A stretch of DNA of 60,035 bases from NCBI GenBank assembly GCA_032718475.1, contig JAUCBJ010002294.1, positions 1-60,035 on the forward strand, written 5' to 3'. Origin of the DNA: Nemertoderma westbladi (lineage: Eukaryota > Xenacoelomorpha > Nemertodermatida > Nemertodermatidae). How positions within the stretch are numbered: position 1 is the first letter of the stretch; the number at the start of each line of letters is the position of its first letter. A model generated the notes under the pieces. The model did no database searches. It was not told the origin of the DNA and was given only the letters and a program-made list of their open reading frames with translations. Shown here one piece after another: positions 1 through 12,539 of this stretch. A program made the translations under genes and the position numbers.

Positions 1-672
1 ATTGCATAATTATACAATAATTAGATGTGTTATTTATAATTATAGTAGGATACTGTATAAAAAATAATGTATTTGTATAAAACATAATATATATACGTAT
101 ATGTATGTATGTATTTTAATTATAATGGGATACTAACAGTATATAAAACATAATATGTGAATATTTAAATTACAATATGTGTTGTGTAACTGGTCACTGA
201 AATAATGTGACCACCCGTCCAGTGGCCATCTCCACATAGACACTACTTACATTTTGTTATAATTTGTGTAATTGTTCAATTTTGCTGTCTATGTGTGAGA
301 AATTGTCAATATATCTTATCTTATCTTATCTGTTGGAGACCCTCACCTCACCATCGTGTGGGTGCAGGTTATCTTCAAATTCCGCCACACAGACGCCACC
401 CACGCAATGTTTTGTTCGGCTATTACAACTAACCATCTCAGCCACTCCAGCTGGCCTTCTACCTCCAGAATGTATAATGATTTCCGCCTCTCAACTACAA
501 ATTATTATAACTTCGTTAATCTTTTCATATTAAATTTATCATTTTTTAAAAGTTTCACGTTTTAAACGTTTTTACAATACTGATCCGTTGGATAATAAAT
601 AGCTTTATATTATTCAATTAATTCAATTATATTATTCATATATATATATTATTCAATTCAATTAAACAAAGG
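1..672. other. AT-rich gene-free flank
   Basis: No coding sequence that I can support. The stretch is strongly AT-rich and contains a short TATCT microsatellite at about 313-331. A run of A/T-only sequence leads directly into the minisatellite that starts near 673. The short open frames here have no recognisable composition. Confidence 0.6.
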
Positions 673-2340
673 CAATTCCGACACGAACAATTCCGACAAG
701 AACAATTCCGACAAGGACAATTAATTTCAACAAGGCAATTCCGACACGAACAATTCCGACACAAACAATTCCGACAAGGACAATTCCGACAAGAACAATT
801 CCGACAAGAACAATTCCGACAAGGACAATTAATTTCAACAAGGCAATTCCGACACGAACAATTCCGACAAGAACAATTCCGACAAGGACAATTAATTTCA
901 ACAAGGCAATTCCGACACGAACAATTCCGACACAAACAATTCCGACAAGGACAATTCCGACAAGAACAATTAATTTCAACAAGGCAATTCCGACACGAAC
1001 AATTCCGACAAGAACAATTCCGACAAGGACAATTAATTTCAACAAGGCAATTCCGACACGAACAATTCCGACACAAACAATTCCGACAAGGACAATTCCG
1101 ACAAGAACAATTCCGACAAGAACAATTCCGACAAGGACAATTAATTTCAACAAGGCAATTCCGACACGAACAATTCCGACAAGAACAATTCCGACAAGGA
1201 CAATTAATTTCAACAAGGCAATTCCGACACGAACAATTCCGACACATACAATTCCGACAAGGACAATTCCGACAAGAACAATTCCGACAAGAACAATTCC
1301 GACAAGGACAATTAATTTCAACAAGGCAATTCCGACACGAACAATTCCGACAAGAACAATTCCGACAAGGACAATTAATTTCAACAAGGCAATTCCGACA
1401 CGAACAATTCCGACACAAACAATTCCGACAAGGACAATTCCGACAAGAACAATTCCGACAAGAACAATTCCGACAAGGACAATTAATTTCAACAAGGCAA
1501 TTCCGACACGAACAATTCCGACAAGAACAATTCCGACAAGGACAATTAATTTCAACAAGGCAATTCCGACACGAACAATTCCGACACAAACAATTCCGAC
1601 AAGGACAATTCCGACAAGAACAATTCCGACAAGAACAATTCCGACACGAACAATTCCGACACGAACAATTCCGACACGAACAATTCCGACAAGGACAATT
1701 CCGAGGACGAACAATTCCGACAAGAACAATTCCGACACGAACAATTCCGACAAGGACAATTCCGACACGAACAATTCCGACAAGAACAATTCCGACAAGG
1801 ACAATTAATTTCAACAAGGCAATTCCGACACGAACAATTCCGACACAAACAATTCCGACAAGGACAATTCCGACAAGAACAATTCCGACAAGAACAATTC
1901 CGACACGAACAATTCCGACACGAACAATTCCGACAAGGACAATTCCGAGGACGAACAATTCCGACGAGAACAATTCCGACACGAACAATTCCGACAAGGA
2001 CAATTCCGACACGAACAATTCCGACAAGAACAATTCCGACAAGGACAATTAATTTCAACAAGGCAATTCCGACACGAACAATTCCGACAAGGACAATTCC
2101 GACACGAACAATTTCGACAAGAACAATTCCGACAAGAACAATTCCGACACGAACAATTCCGACACGAACAATTCCGACACGAACAATTCCGACAAGGACA
2201 ATTCCGAGGACGAACAATTCCGACAAGAACAATTCCGACACGAACAATTCCGACAAGGACAATTCCGACACGAACAATTCCGACAAGAACAATTCCGACA
2301 CGAACAATTCCGACAAGGACAATCCCGACACGAATAATTC
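673..2340. repeat. 15-bp minisatellite with 171-bp higher-order structure
   Basis: About 1.67 kb of tandem 15-bp units of the form CAATTCCGACAMRRA, punctuated by an 18-bp variant (CAATTAATTTCAACAAGG). From 673 to about 1560 the units form alternating blocks. A short block has three 15-mers plus the 18-mer (63 bp). A long block has six 15-mers plus the 18-mer (108 bp). Together they make a 171-bp higher-order repeat (short blocks at 673, 844, 985, 1156, 1327 and 1498; the long block at 907 has lost two units). From about 1561 to 2340 the order is less regular and a CAATTCCGAGGACGA variant appears. Because 15 and 18 are multiples of three, long open frames exist in several phases of the minus strand; these are by-products of the repeat, not genes. 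Confidence 0.95.
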
Positions 2341-5129
2341 TGACTCATTATTCTACAGTGAGTCTAACCAAAAGATTAAACGAATGTAAATGTTACTGTT
2401 CTATTTTTCAGAGTAATTTTTTGTTATTTTCGTTGATTTTCCCCTGTAGAACCGAGGGAATGAGGGATTAATTAATTTTGATTGCGTCGAAAGCTCCATC
2501 TATCTGCAAATATCAGCTGATTAAGGCCAAATATGAAACTCATCGCTGATAGTGAGTTGCTCACTACAGTATAATAACCCTGGTTTATCCAAAGCTTTCA
2601 ATTATTGTAGTGGTGTGGCAGCGCCGCAATAACCATTGGATGGCTGAAACCTTTCAGTAATTATTCTGAACAACTTCCATGTGTACCGGTATACACGGAA
2701 TTCCCTTCACCTACGTGTTTAGCAGCAATCTCAACGCAATTTTAGGTGTAAACTTTTTCGATGTTGACGATCCATTAATTGGTAATTTTATTTTAAATTT
2801 GGTGAAATTACACAACGAAAATGTCATATACCGTTTTCCATCAGCTGTTATTTCCCAATATTACAATTTTTGGAATAAAATTGCAAACTTGGATTAGCCC
2901 AGCACACTGTAAACTGTATACATTACGGATAGACTCTGTCACTCGGGATGTGTCAAATAACCCCTTATTGGAAATCGAAATCGCTTTAGGGTTAATCCTA
3001 TGATATGTGTAGCTGTAGGATGGAGCAAATATTAGTGATGGTAGAAATATTATATTGTTAAAAATATCATGTTTCCATCCTATAGTAAAAGCTCAAGTAG
3101 GCATAAAATACAATTGTTATCATACAACGATGGGAAGGATCTCAATTCCACTGTCGGAGCTCGCTTGGCCTATAGTAGTATTTGTACTTTTTACATTGTT
3201 TAACATTTTTTAACACAGCATAAAAGCTAAGATTTCAATTCAGACTGGTTTTAATCGCAACACCGATATAGGATGAGATGAGTTGAGTTTGACATATTGA
3301 CACTGAAGCAATAGTTAATACTGTTACGGCTCCACCTAAAAGGGTACACAGCAAACTTCGCCCGCGTCCAATCTTCGCCCGGGGCAATCTTCGCCCTCAA
3401 AATGCTTGTTAACAACATCGTTTATTGATTTGGTTAGAAAAAACCGACTCTGTAACCTGCCGTCTCTCTAACCTGCTCCTTTCCGTCAATCGGGAGAAGG
3501 TTGGACGCAGGCGAAGATTGCACCCAACCCCTAAAAGATAATTAAGCTGATCATCTGTATAAAATTTGTTTAGAATTTGCGAGAAGAATTGAAAAACGTC
3601 TGGTCCTCGAACAACTATTGAGACGGTGGGCGCCACAACTACAAATTAACCTTGTTCCTGGGGGCGCCTTCAACTGCCACCAATGGCGGTCTCCGTGATG
3701 GGACAACAATGGCCAGTCACACCGTCGCTCCTACAGGCCCGCTACCCCCTTCATCTAATAGCCAACCCGATAGAGACACTGCCAACCGCGCCTCGGGGCC
3801 CCAGTCTAATTAACTACCCCATTCATTATCCCCCCCATCAAAGGCCCTTGAGTTGATGGCCCTATCAATAGAACCCATTGCCCTCGAGAGGAATGGATAA
3901 ATTCCTTGTGCTGCACTCTATCCCCACTAATTACTCGCAACCATCTCCAATCCCCAACGACCGATAACCTATTCCACCGCGGCCTAACTAACTCCGCGCC
4001 GAGCAATCTTCCACTTTACATCAGGTCAAGTAAACCGCGTTTATAGCCTTCCTCGTAAAACGTTTAAAACTCCGTCCTTGAAGTGGCTTAATGTGTTCGT
4101 AACATTTCCACTGACACCTTTGACTGAGCAATGCATTAAGCACTTAGCGTGAATCTATGGAAATCGTTACATAATATGGCATGTGCGAATCCATATCATG
4201 TATTGGTTTTACGGTGACTTAATTACTGTCAGAGCGTTTGGGTTTGTGAATGGCAAATTTTCAGCAATGAAAATGTTATCTTTAAATCCTTATGTTACAG
4301 TACAATCAGATAGGGTGGGATTTGAAATCCCTAAATTATATTGACGCCTTGCGTTCATAATATAACGGTATGCGAACCGAAAAATCTTGACCATTCATTA
4401 ACGAAATGTGTAATTTGAAACTTCCATAGCAAATTACTTTTTGTTTGAAAGAAGATTACACAACCTACATAGGCCTACAGCACGGTGTGCATTTCAAGTT
4501 ACAGTACAATTTGAAGTCGGAGATTACTGTGTTGTTACATGAGAGTTAGTTAACCTGGAATTAACATGCTCTTGCAGATAATAGCTTATTTACGAGTGGG
4601 AGGGAACGGATCTCCAACTGATTTTATGGAGATTATTCATCCCGTGTCGGTTTTCCTTGTTGTTTCCCTTTGTTGATATGGTAATTTGTCGCTTCGCTTT
4701 GCATTTTGAGTTAATGAATCCGGAATTTTAAACATAATATCATCATAACATCAATTCTCTAGGGATACAAATTAAAACTTGAAAACTGTAAGAATTTTTC
4801 AATTGCTTAGCAATTGGGAATTTTGTAGGACTTTTTAAAAAAAAGGCCCCTGGACCATTTCATAAAGCAACAACTCCAGAAATAAAAAAATAAATAATTA
4901 AAATATTTGTCAACGTTGCGTTGAAAATTCGCTAACATTAGTGTGAATGCGATTAGAGACACAGATGTTCTAGACTGTAACTGTCGAACTTACCAAAGGA
5001 ACCAAACGAATGGATTTAGTTGTAAATATGAACGAATTAATTATTATGTCAATAGTTGTAATTAATAATTATTATATAATTTATGATTATTTTGTATTTA
5101 TATTAAATTTATTCGGATATCAAAAAGCA
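2341..5129. other. intergenic region, no gene recognised
   Basis: No gene that I can support. A GC-richer block at about 3340-4030 contains a 19-bp inverted repeat with two mismatches (3351-3369 against 3503-3521) built around GCAAWCTTCGCC, with a third direct copy of that motif between the arms. This may be a small degraded transposon. A 70-codon open frame at 2679-2897 (+) has no recognisable family. The rest is AT-rich and featureless to me. Confidence 0.5.
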
Positions 5130-5362
5130 AACAGTCGGCCGAAGCCGGAGGCGACCCGAAGGCTCCTCTTTCGATAGCTGCTACCCGAAACCCGAGGGTA
5201 GGGGTGGTCGCTACTCCTATCCCAAGATTTGCTCCCAGTTATTTAACTGGTACTCATTTTATCGACCCCAGTGGATGAAAGGCTGAGTGGACCCTGGTGG
5301 GGCTGAGCTGAACCTACAACCAATAGATTGCAGGCCCGGCGCTCACAAGACAAATCGGCAAA
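5130..5362 (-). repeat. tRNA-derived SINE, minus-strand orientation
   Basis: Read on the minus strand, the element starts with a tRNA-like head near 5362. This includes an arm resembling box B (GTTGTAGGTTCAGCTC). It continues with CAGCCTTTCATCC and then GGGGTCGATAAAATGAGTAC. That last block closely resembles the conserved core I know from mollusc (cephalopod and bivalve) SINEs. The GC-rich 3' part (5130-5220) contrasts with the AT-rich flanks. This is one of the clues that the genome is lophotrochozoan. The boundaries are approximate; no target-site duplication was confirmed. Confidence 0.65.
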
Positions 5363-7999
5363 TCACAGACACTTTTCATGTGCTCCTTCAGTAATTTTTT
5401 TCTACAAATTAATATAAAAATTCTTACAAAATTAATTTAATTTAAGACATTAAGGGAAATGATCAGGTTAAAGTGGCGGTGTATTTAACCAAAACAATAA
5501 ACTGAACTTTTTCGCCTTCCCTTGAATTAAATTGTAGGAGCGCTAAAATTCACCAAGTTACCTTGGCAACAACATTATAAAAATAAAACAACACACTTTA
5601 TAATATATTTCTATGAATATTTAGCCATCATTTGCAACCAACCAAAATAGCATAAACAATAACAGTTATGACGATAATATTAATTAGATAATGTAATACT
5701 GTAAACAGCTCATAGCGGCACCTCCATTATCTATATCCTGTATTTATAGATTTAGGTATCTACTTGATTTGTGATTGAAAACTTGTTTTATTAATTGTGT
5801 AGTACAGGGTCTATTTACTTTATTGTTTTGGTTAGGATTAGTTAGTAATAATGGCCTTAACCCTATAGAAAACCTTGATGTAACTCTAACCCCAAGTCAA
5901 GTCATAATCTGAGAAATTTTGCGGAATTTCGGTCAAATATTGGAACAAAGTATTCAACTCTCCTTAAAAAGATACTTAACTTTATACACGGATTGTCGCA
6001 AAACTATATAATCCCATATGGCGCAAATTTACCATACATTTCCCACTCGGTTTGAAAACATATTAACATATTTTCTGACATATTTAGGTGATTTATACGG
6101 ATATAAAAAACAAATGCAGCATAAAAGGAGTCAGAAATCCTACCACCACCACCATAGTCTGCCGTACAAAATAATTCATGAAAAATACTTAAGAAAGGAT
6201 TAGATGTCCATTTTGTTTATTAGATTTGCTGCCATTCACGCCGAGACCTTCGGGTCTAGCGGACGGTGGTCGAGCCACAATGATGGCGCCAGCTGTGTGC
6301 TGGGTGGTAATTTAATAAACCCCTGGTCCGGGTCTCACTGGAGGTAACAGTATATCAATAAGTAACTGTTAATCTTTTTTCCAAACTCCATTATCCTATG
6401 TTTAACGGTCTGTCATTCTAGTTCTAAGGATTTTGTATGCGGAACGAGTGTTATAGGCTACTCAACTTAGCTATAGACGCATAGAGAGTATGTATATAAT
6501 ATATTATAACGGTTTTAGCAAGAACTACAACAATATAATTTATTGCTGTATTTTTATGATACACTTTGAGTTCCTGAGGTTTGTTTTCACACTTTGCCCC
6601 CAAATAATTTCTTGGCATAAGTTCACAGAATTCTATTGTTTAGTGTACAACAGGGTAATTACTAACTATTTCCGGTTTATTATTTCCTTATTTTGTGCCG
6701 TTTGTCAACTTGTATGACTGGCCAACATATTTCGTATTTTGTTTACTTATGTTTTTTAAATAAATATATTAATAATTTATTTATAATTTATAAACTAGAC
6801 AAACAGTCACACTGCAGCACAAAAAATCAATTATTGCACTACATGGCTCGCCCCATAACTTATTTAAGCGGGAATGCAATTAAGCAATCTATGCGAATGC
6901 AATTACCACGACTACAATACACTCAGCTGCGCACGACCAGTGGTTACTCACACTCAGAGCAGCAAAGGGTTCAAGAGAATTAAATAATTTCCATCGAAAA
7001 TTAGGCCCGACATCGTTACTCTTTAAAGCTTTAAATTCTTCATACAGGAATAGTCAGAAATTAAGGTAAGTAATAAAGCCCAGCCCATCCCATTGCAGCA
7101 TTGGGTTCGCTGAACCAACCAACTTAGAACAACGCGGACACAGATTAAATTCCCCAATTTCCCACAGTTGACTTCCCATGAAATTAGCATCCCGTCCGGT
7201 CCATTAGCAATAGGCTCATCACACGTTAACCCACATACCCACCCAGTTACATTACATATTATAATATAATAGCCTTAATTAAATCTTTTAATACAAAAAT
7301 CCTTGGCAGGAAATAGGTGTCAGAAAGACCATTAATTGCACTCCGCAATCTCTCTATCTCTCTCTTACTCTAACACAGAGTTCTCATGAATGGCACGCAT
7401 CGCCCTTTATCGTGCGTACAAACCGCAAGTGTAGCTATGGCAACCTCCTATTGCGATGCAAGATTGGAAATTAGGCAACGCGCAAGGGGGGAGGTATAAT
7501 AATATGCAAAGAACCTTTTCATCTAAACAGTTTGATGTTCCAATACCCGTTATAACGGAATGATATAATATTTCATTACAGTCACAAATTTATTTTGTTA
7601 TTTTTATTATTATTTAATTATTTATAATGTTATATTATTATTGATCATAACAAATATATATTTCTCAATAATTTACATTTTCAATTAATTTTAATACAAC
7701 TGAGATCATTAAACACAAAAAAGAATATTTTATGTGAATCGAATTCGAAGCTAAAAAATGCTGCGTGTATAAATTCAAAAACTGCAGAAAAAATTAAGTA
7801 CCGTATGGTTTAAACATAATATATATTTTTATGTTATTAATATAGTATTTTCTAAAAATCCAAAACTTTTTAATTCCTAAGTAGGCCCTGAAACAACTTA
7901 AAACATTTGATTTAAATAAGTATTTCTTTGGCTATTTGTTATTATTATTTTGAGGTAATATTTATATATCATAACATAAAACTACAAACTAACCGAATA
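5363..7999. other. intergenic region upstream of slit
   Basis: No gene that I can support over 2.6 kb. A fragment at 5458-5530 belongs to a dispersed family with copies near 22975 and 30493. A GC-rich island at about 6230-6350 has no assigned identity. The last 500 bases are very AT-rich. The 5' UTR and promoter of slit should lie here, but I see no compelling core-promoter motif. Confidence 0.5.
5458..5530 (+). repeat. dispersed repeat family, copy A (partial)
   Basis: Shares the string ATTTAACCAAAACAATAAAC, preceded by CAGGTTAAAGTGGC, with copies near 22975-23110 and 30493-30635. Those two are more similar to each other (CAGGTTACAGTGGCACG) than to this one. No coding content; class unknown. 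Confidence 0.5.
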
Positions 8000-10900
8000 A
8001 TGTATACGAAAGAAACTATGTTTACTGTTATTACCTTGGTTACATGCAGCCTTATTATTACTGCCACGGTGGCTGCTACGCAACCTGTGTTGGTCCCCTG
8101 CCCCATGGGCTGTCGGTGCGATTCCAGCACGCTGAAATGCTCAAAAGCGAAACTCCAAACGATCCCATCCAACATAGAACGCCATATACGCAAACTCGAC
8201 CTGCAAAGAAACAATATTACCAAATTAGAAGCGCACAATTTATCAGGGATGTCACGTTTAAAAATATTGCGCTTGCAGAAAAACAATCTGCGACTTATTG
8301 CGGCTGGGGCGTTCACCGATCTGATTAATCTGAGACGTTTACGTCTCAACCGCAACCAAATAAGCATCATTGCGGATGGTCTGCTCAACAACTTAGCAAA
8401 CCTCGAGCGCGTTGACATTAGTCACAACATGCTCACAGTTGTGGAGGTTCGAATGTTTCGCGGTCTATCACAACTCAAACATCTCATTCTGAGTCATAAC
8501 TATATCCGCTGCATTCAGACCGATTCGTTTCGCATGTTGAGGAATTTACAATCCTTAGATCTGAGTCATAATAATCTAATCTCTCTGGATCAATCCAATG
8601 TCCAGTCCCTAACACTGAAGTCGTTCGCCATCACGAATAACCAATTGGAATGCGATTGTCGGTTGGCTTGGATGGTTGATTGGTTGAAGGATCACCCGAC
8701 TCTGGGGCTGTACACCGAATGTGCTGGACCTCGGGAGCACAGAGGTAAGAAAGCTGTCGAGATGAGAGAAAGCGATTTCCTTTGTTCTTCATTTGGTCAC
8801 TTGGAAAACTACGGAACCTGTGAATGGCATGGAGATTGCCCAGAGACATGTCATTGCGAAGGAACAGATGTCTACTGCAACTCACGGGATCTGTCGCAGG
8901 TCCCCTACGTTTCAGCAGCTACTACGACGCTCACATTGGACAACAACATCATCGAAGAGATCCTTCCTTGGTCCTTTAAAAATCTTGTAAATCTGAAAAG
9001 TCTGTATCTAGGCAACAATCGAATACGGACTTTGCATGCAAACGCGTTTGCTGGCCTGGAGAACCTAATAACGTTAGTCTTGTACTCCAATGCTATAAAC
9101 GTTATACCAAAACAGGCGTTCCAGGGCCTCAATTCCTTACAGGTCCTTCTTCTCAATGCTAATGTTATCGAGTGTGTACAAGAAGATGCTTTCAGCTCGT
9201 TGAATAATTTACAACTTCTAACGCTTTACGATAACAAGCTTCGATCCATATCTAGAAAAACTTTCTCAACCATAGGTCTATCTCTGGAAATTGTACACTT
9301 GGATAAAAATCCCTTGATATGCGACTGTAATTTACGTTGGCTGAGCGAACAAGCTTACAATAACCGAAAGAAGTTCAGCGCCACCTGCTACTCGCCACCG
9401 CGAATGGAGAGCCGTTCCCTCCAGGAGACGAAACCAAAGAAATTCACTTGCCAGGATATGGAGGAATTCATAACAATCGATGCAGGCTTGTGTTTCATAG
9501 ACCAGGAATGTCCATCGCAGTGCCGCTGCAATGCGGCTTCCATTAATTGCACCAATCTGGTTGAACCATTCGATCCCAACACTATACCCAAATACACCAA
9601 ACAATTGCATGTTAGCCAGAATCACATACCTCATATGAGAGAAACATACTTTGATCTCCCTCAGGTAAAGACAATGTACTTTGGAAACAATGCCGTAGAA
9701 TATATTGAGGGCGGTGCTTTCAATTGCCCTGAATTGATAAATTTATCACTAGTTGATAACTTTTTGCAGGAAATAAATGAAGAAACATTCTCGGGTTTAC
9801 CTAATTTGAAAGAACTAAGTTTAAGAAACAATCGAATTACCTGCATTCATAACAACACCTTCAGTAACCTACCTGAATTGTATAAGCTGGATATATCCAA
9901 GAACCTCATAGGAACCATAGAACCTGGCGCATTCTATGGTCAAAATAAACTTGGTATTATTAACCTACAATTGAATCCGTTTATATGTAACTGTCACATG
10001 TTATGGTTGAAAGAATGGTTGGTATCTCGACAGCTGGATCCTATATCATTGCCAAAATGCGGTTCTTTCGATATTCTAGAATTAAATGGCACACAATTCA
10101 ACTGCGACAGAGATCAAAGGAACACTTGTTTCTTGGAGGTAGCGAATTGTCCCGATAATTGTATTTGTAAAGATGGAAAGGTTGGCTGCTCAGGGATGGG
10201 CTTAATGAAAATTCCGGATATCTCGACCCTAACCACAGAGTTGTATTTCGATAATAATATGATACAATCAGTGCCACAAGCTATAAATAACTTGAAACAG
10301 CTCAAAGTTATCGATTTAAGTCAAAATTATATTCAAGTGATTAAGGAAGGCGCAATATCGTACCTGCCGGAATTGACCACATTGATATTAACAGACAATC
10401 AGTTGCGTTGCATAGAACCTGGAGCGTTTGTTGAATTAAAATCTCTCAAGATTTTATCACTAAACGGGAATGATTTGTCAATGCTACCGTCGATAGTATT
10501 TCTGGGTCTGAGATCTTTAGCACACTTAAACTTGGATAGTAACCCGTTGCATTGTGACTGTGAAATTCAATGGCTCAATAGACTCATCACGAGAACGTAC
10601 ATCGACCAGGGAGCTGCAAAATGCCAGAGCCCAGCTTCAATGAAAGATAAATCCATATTTGGTTCCGATCCTGAAGAATTCATTTGCTCTGCAAATAAAT
10701 CTGACTCGGACAACATCGCAGCTTTATCCAAATGCAATCCTTGCTTGAGTTCACCTTGTCAGAATGATGCGGAGTGCACAAATGACGAATTCATTCATTT
10801 CTCTTGTAATTGCAGACCGGGATTCCGCGGCAGATATTGCGAACATCTCGTCAATCGATGCATTTTGCATCCCTGCAACAATGGAGCAACCTGCCACAGC

Positions 10901-12418
10901 ACAACAGAATATAGTTCAAATTCCCGGGCACTAGTTGCTGCACACGATGAATATGACTATTTCTGCGCATGCGCCCAAGGATTTGAAGGCACTCACTGCG
11001 AGATCAACATTGACGATTGTACAAATGAATCCTGTTTAAATAACGGTACATGCATTGATGAAATTAACGGAATTTCATGCTCTTGTGCTCCCGGATTTAA
11101 AGGTGAAACATGCGCAGATCCTGTGGATTTCTGCAGTTTCGAAAACAATAGATGCATGCATAATGCAAAATGCGTAGATCATATCAGTCATTATAAATGT
11201 ATTTGTGAGCCTGGATACACCGGTACTGACTGTGAATTCGACATCGATGATTGTCTGGAACATGATTGTGATAATGAAGCAATATGTATCGATGAAGTCA
11301 ACAATTACCACTGCGACTGTCCCGATGGGTTAAAGGGAAAATATTGCGAGATTGGACCAATGCAATACTCGGCAGTGAGCCCGTGTTTCTATCACAACTG
11401 TAAGAATGGTGGCCTCTGTTACCATAAAGACGAATCATACGCCTGTTTATGTCCAAGTGGATTCACTGGGACTCGGTGTGAATTCCAACAGAGCATTGGA
11501 TTCCTTAACCGCAACTCATACATACAGATGCCCGCGATCTCATTTCCGAACAACTTCCAACTCAAAATCCATCTCGAGACAATACAAAGCAATGGAATCA
11601 TTCTCTATTACGGATCTGGTTTAATTCCTGAACACCTTTCGATTGAGATGCACAATGGTCGTGTGCGAATCAGCTACGATATTGGTAACTACCCTGCAAA
11701 GAGGAATGAAACATCCACTGTAATCAACGATGGTAAATCACATGTTGTCGATGTAACTGTAAATGGGAAATTCGTCTTACTGGAAATCGACGGTGATGTA
11801 AGTGCATCCGTGATGGCCAACAGCGGACTAAAGAAGGAACTTGGTATTCACGCCCCATTATACTTTGGTGGGATAGACAGGGATATTTCCGAGACAGTAA
11901 CACGAAGATGGGACGTTTTAAACGAGACTTCATTGCTAGGATGTATAAGCAAAGCGTATCAGGGAACCCAGTTGATCGATTTTAGTAAGAATGTAGTTGA
12001 TATGGGGACTGAAGCCGGGTGCGGGAGCCGAGCCGACGAAGCCGCAAATTTGGACCCCTGCGACGTTCACTTGTGTGGCATTCACGGAAAGTGTATGCGC
12101 TTGACGGACGTCAATTACGAGTGTGAATGCGAGGAAGGATGGGGAGGCCCGATGTGCGACAATGAGGTAACGTGCGAACCTCAGGAGGTGAGAAAGTACA
12201 TCGAAATAGAGAACTGTTTGAGTCACAGGAGGATAACAATGTACCAATGCGATTATCGGTGCAATGACATGTGCTGCACAACGGTAAAAACTCGAGCGAG
12301 AGATGTTAGACTATACTGCGAGGATGGCACCAGTTATAAACACACGATAGACATTGTGAAAGAGTGTGTTTGCAAGCCATGCACCCCCGGTGAACATGAC
12401 CCACCGAACAAAGAATAG
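8000..12418 (+). CDS. slit: Slit axon-guidance ligand (single exon)
   Basis: This encodes a complete secreted Slit of 1,472 residues in one uninterrupted frame. Slit is the extracellular ligand of Robo receptors, used for midline repulsion and cell migration. I chose the ATG at 8000 because it gives a signal peptide (hydrophobic core about 7-26); the frame is open further upstream but without an ATG. Domains in order: four leucine-rich blocks, each with Cys-rich caps (about 32-262, 280-484, 504-702, 716-896); six EGF repeats (about 912-1162); a laminin G domain (about 1165-1342); a seventh EGF (about 1352-1388); and a C-terminal cystine knot (about 1391-1461). Block 2 is the Robo-binding block in known Slits. 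Seven EGFs rather than the vertebrate nine matches the protostome layout. EGF2 carries a loop insertion of about 15 residues. Slit is normally a many-exon gene, so the absence of introns is odd. Confidence 0.97.
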   Translation: MYTKETMFTVITLVTCSLIITATVAATQPVLVPCPMGCRCDSSTLKCSKAKLQTIPSNIERHIRKLDLQRNNITKLEAHNLSGMSRLKILRLQKNNLRLIAAGAFTDLINLRRLRLNRNQISIIADGLLNNLANLERVDISHNMLTVVEVRMFRGLSQLKHLILSHNYIRCIQTDSFRMLRNLQSLDLSHNNLISLDQSNVQSLTLKSFAITNNQLECDCRLAWMVDWLKDHPTLGLYTECAGPREHRGKKAVEMRESDFLCSSFGHLENYGTCEWHGDCPETCHCEGTDVYCNSRDLSQVPYVSAATTTLTLDNNIIEEILPWSFKNLVNLKSLYLGNNRIRTLHANAFAGLENLITLVLYSNAINVIPKQAFQGLNSLQVLLLNANVIECVQEDAFSSLNNLQLLTLYDNKLRSISRKTFSTIGLSLEIVHLDKNPLICDCNLRWLSEQAYNNRKKFSATCYSPPRMESRSLQETKPKKFTCQDMEEFITIDAGLCFIDQECPSQCRCNAASINCTNLVEPFDPNTIPKYTKQLHVSQNHIPHMRETYFDLPQVKTMYFGNNAVEYIEGGAFNCPELINLSLVDNFLQEINEETFSGLPNLKELSLRNNRITCIHNNTFSNLPELYKLDISKNLIGTIEPGAFYGQNKLGIINLQLNPFICNCHMLWLKEWLVSRQLDPISLPKCGSFDILELNGTQFNCDRDQRNTCFLEVANCPDNCICKDGKVGCSGMGLMKIPDISTLTTELYFDNNMIQSVPQAINNLKQLKVIDLSQNYIQVIKEGAISYLPELTTLILTDNQLRCIEPGAFVELKSLKILSLNGNDLSMLPSIVFLGLRSLAHLNLDSNPLHCDCEIQWLNRLITRTYIDQGAAKCQSPASMKDKSIFGSDPEEFICSANKSDSDNIAALSKCNPCLSSPCQNDAECTNDEFIHFSCNCRPGFRGRYCEHLVNRCILHPCNNGATCHSTTEYSSNSRALVAAHDEYDYFCACAQGFEGTHCEINIDDCTNESCLNNGTCIDEINGISCSCAPGFKGETCADPVDFCSFENNRCMHNAKCVDHISHYKCICEPGYTGTDCEFDIDDCLEHDCDNEAICIDEVNNYHCDCPDGLKGKYCEIGPMQYSAVSPCFYHNCKNGGLCYHKDESYACLCPSGFTGTRCEFQQSIGFLNRNSYIQMPAISFPNNFQLKIHLETIQSNGIILYYGSGLIPEHLSIEMHNGRVRISYDIGNYPAKRNETSTVINDGKSHVVDVTVNGKFVLLEIDGDVSASVMANSGLKKELGIHAPLYFGGIDRDISETVTRRWDVLNETSLLGCISKAYQGTQLIDFSKNVVDMGTEAGCGSRADEAANLDPCDVHLCGIHGKCMRLTDVNYECECEEGWGGPMCDNEVTCEPQEVRKYIEIENCLSHRRITMYQCDYRCNDMCCTTVKTRARDVRLYCEDGTSYKHTIDIVKECVCKPCTPGEHDPPNKE

Positions 12419-12533
12419 ACCAGGTCTAGCTCGTAAAATAATACTATGGGCGATGGCAGGCCAAGAACGGTGCATCAATTATTATAAACAGTGTACATGT
12501 GTTTTAATATTATGTTTACTTAAATACTTAACT

Positions 12534-12539
12534 AATAAA
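12534..12539 (+). promoter_or_regulatory. candidate poly(A) signal of slit
   Basis: AATAAA lies 116 nt after the slit stop codon, and further AATAAA motifs occur near 12778 and 12790. The choice between them cannot be made from sequence alone. Confidence 0.4.

Noticed and set aside
636-2348. Several overlapping long minus-strand open frames (up to 470 codons) with CRNCS, LSELF or VGIV pentapeptide patterns
   Set aside because: They arise because the DNA repeat units are 15 and 18 bp, so three phases stay open at once. There is no codon bias, no start context and no unique sequence.
2679-2897. 72-codon open frame with mixed composition
   Set aside because: No recognisable family, no splice context and overlapping frames. 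It could be a fragment but cannot be supported.
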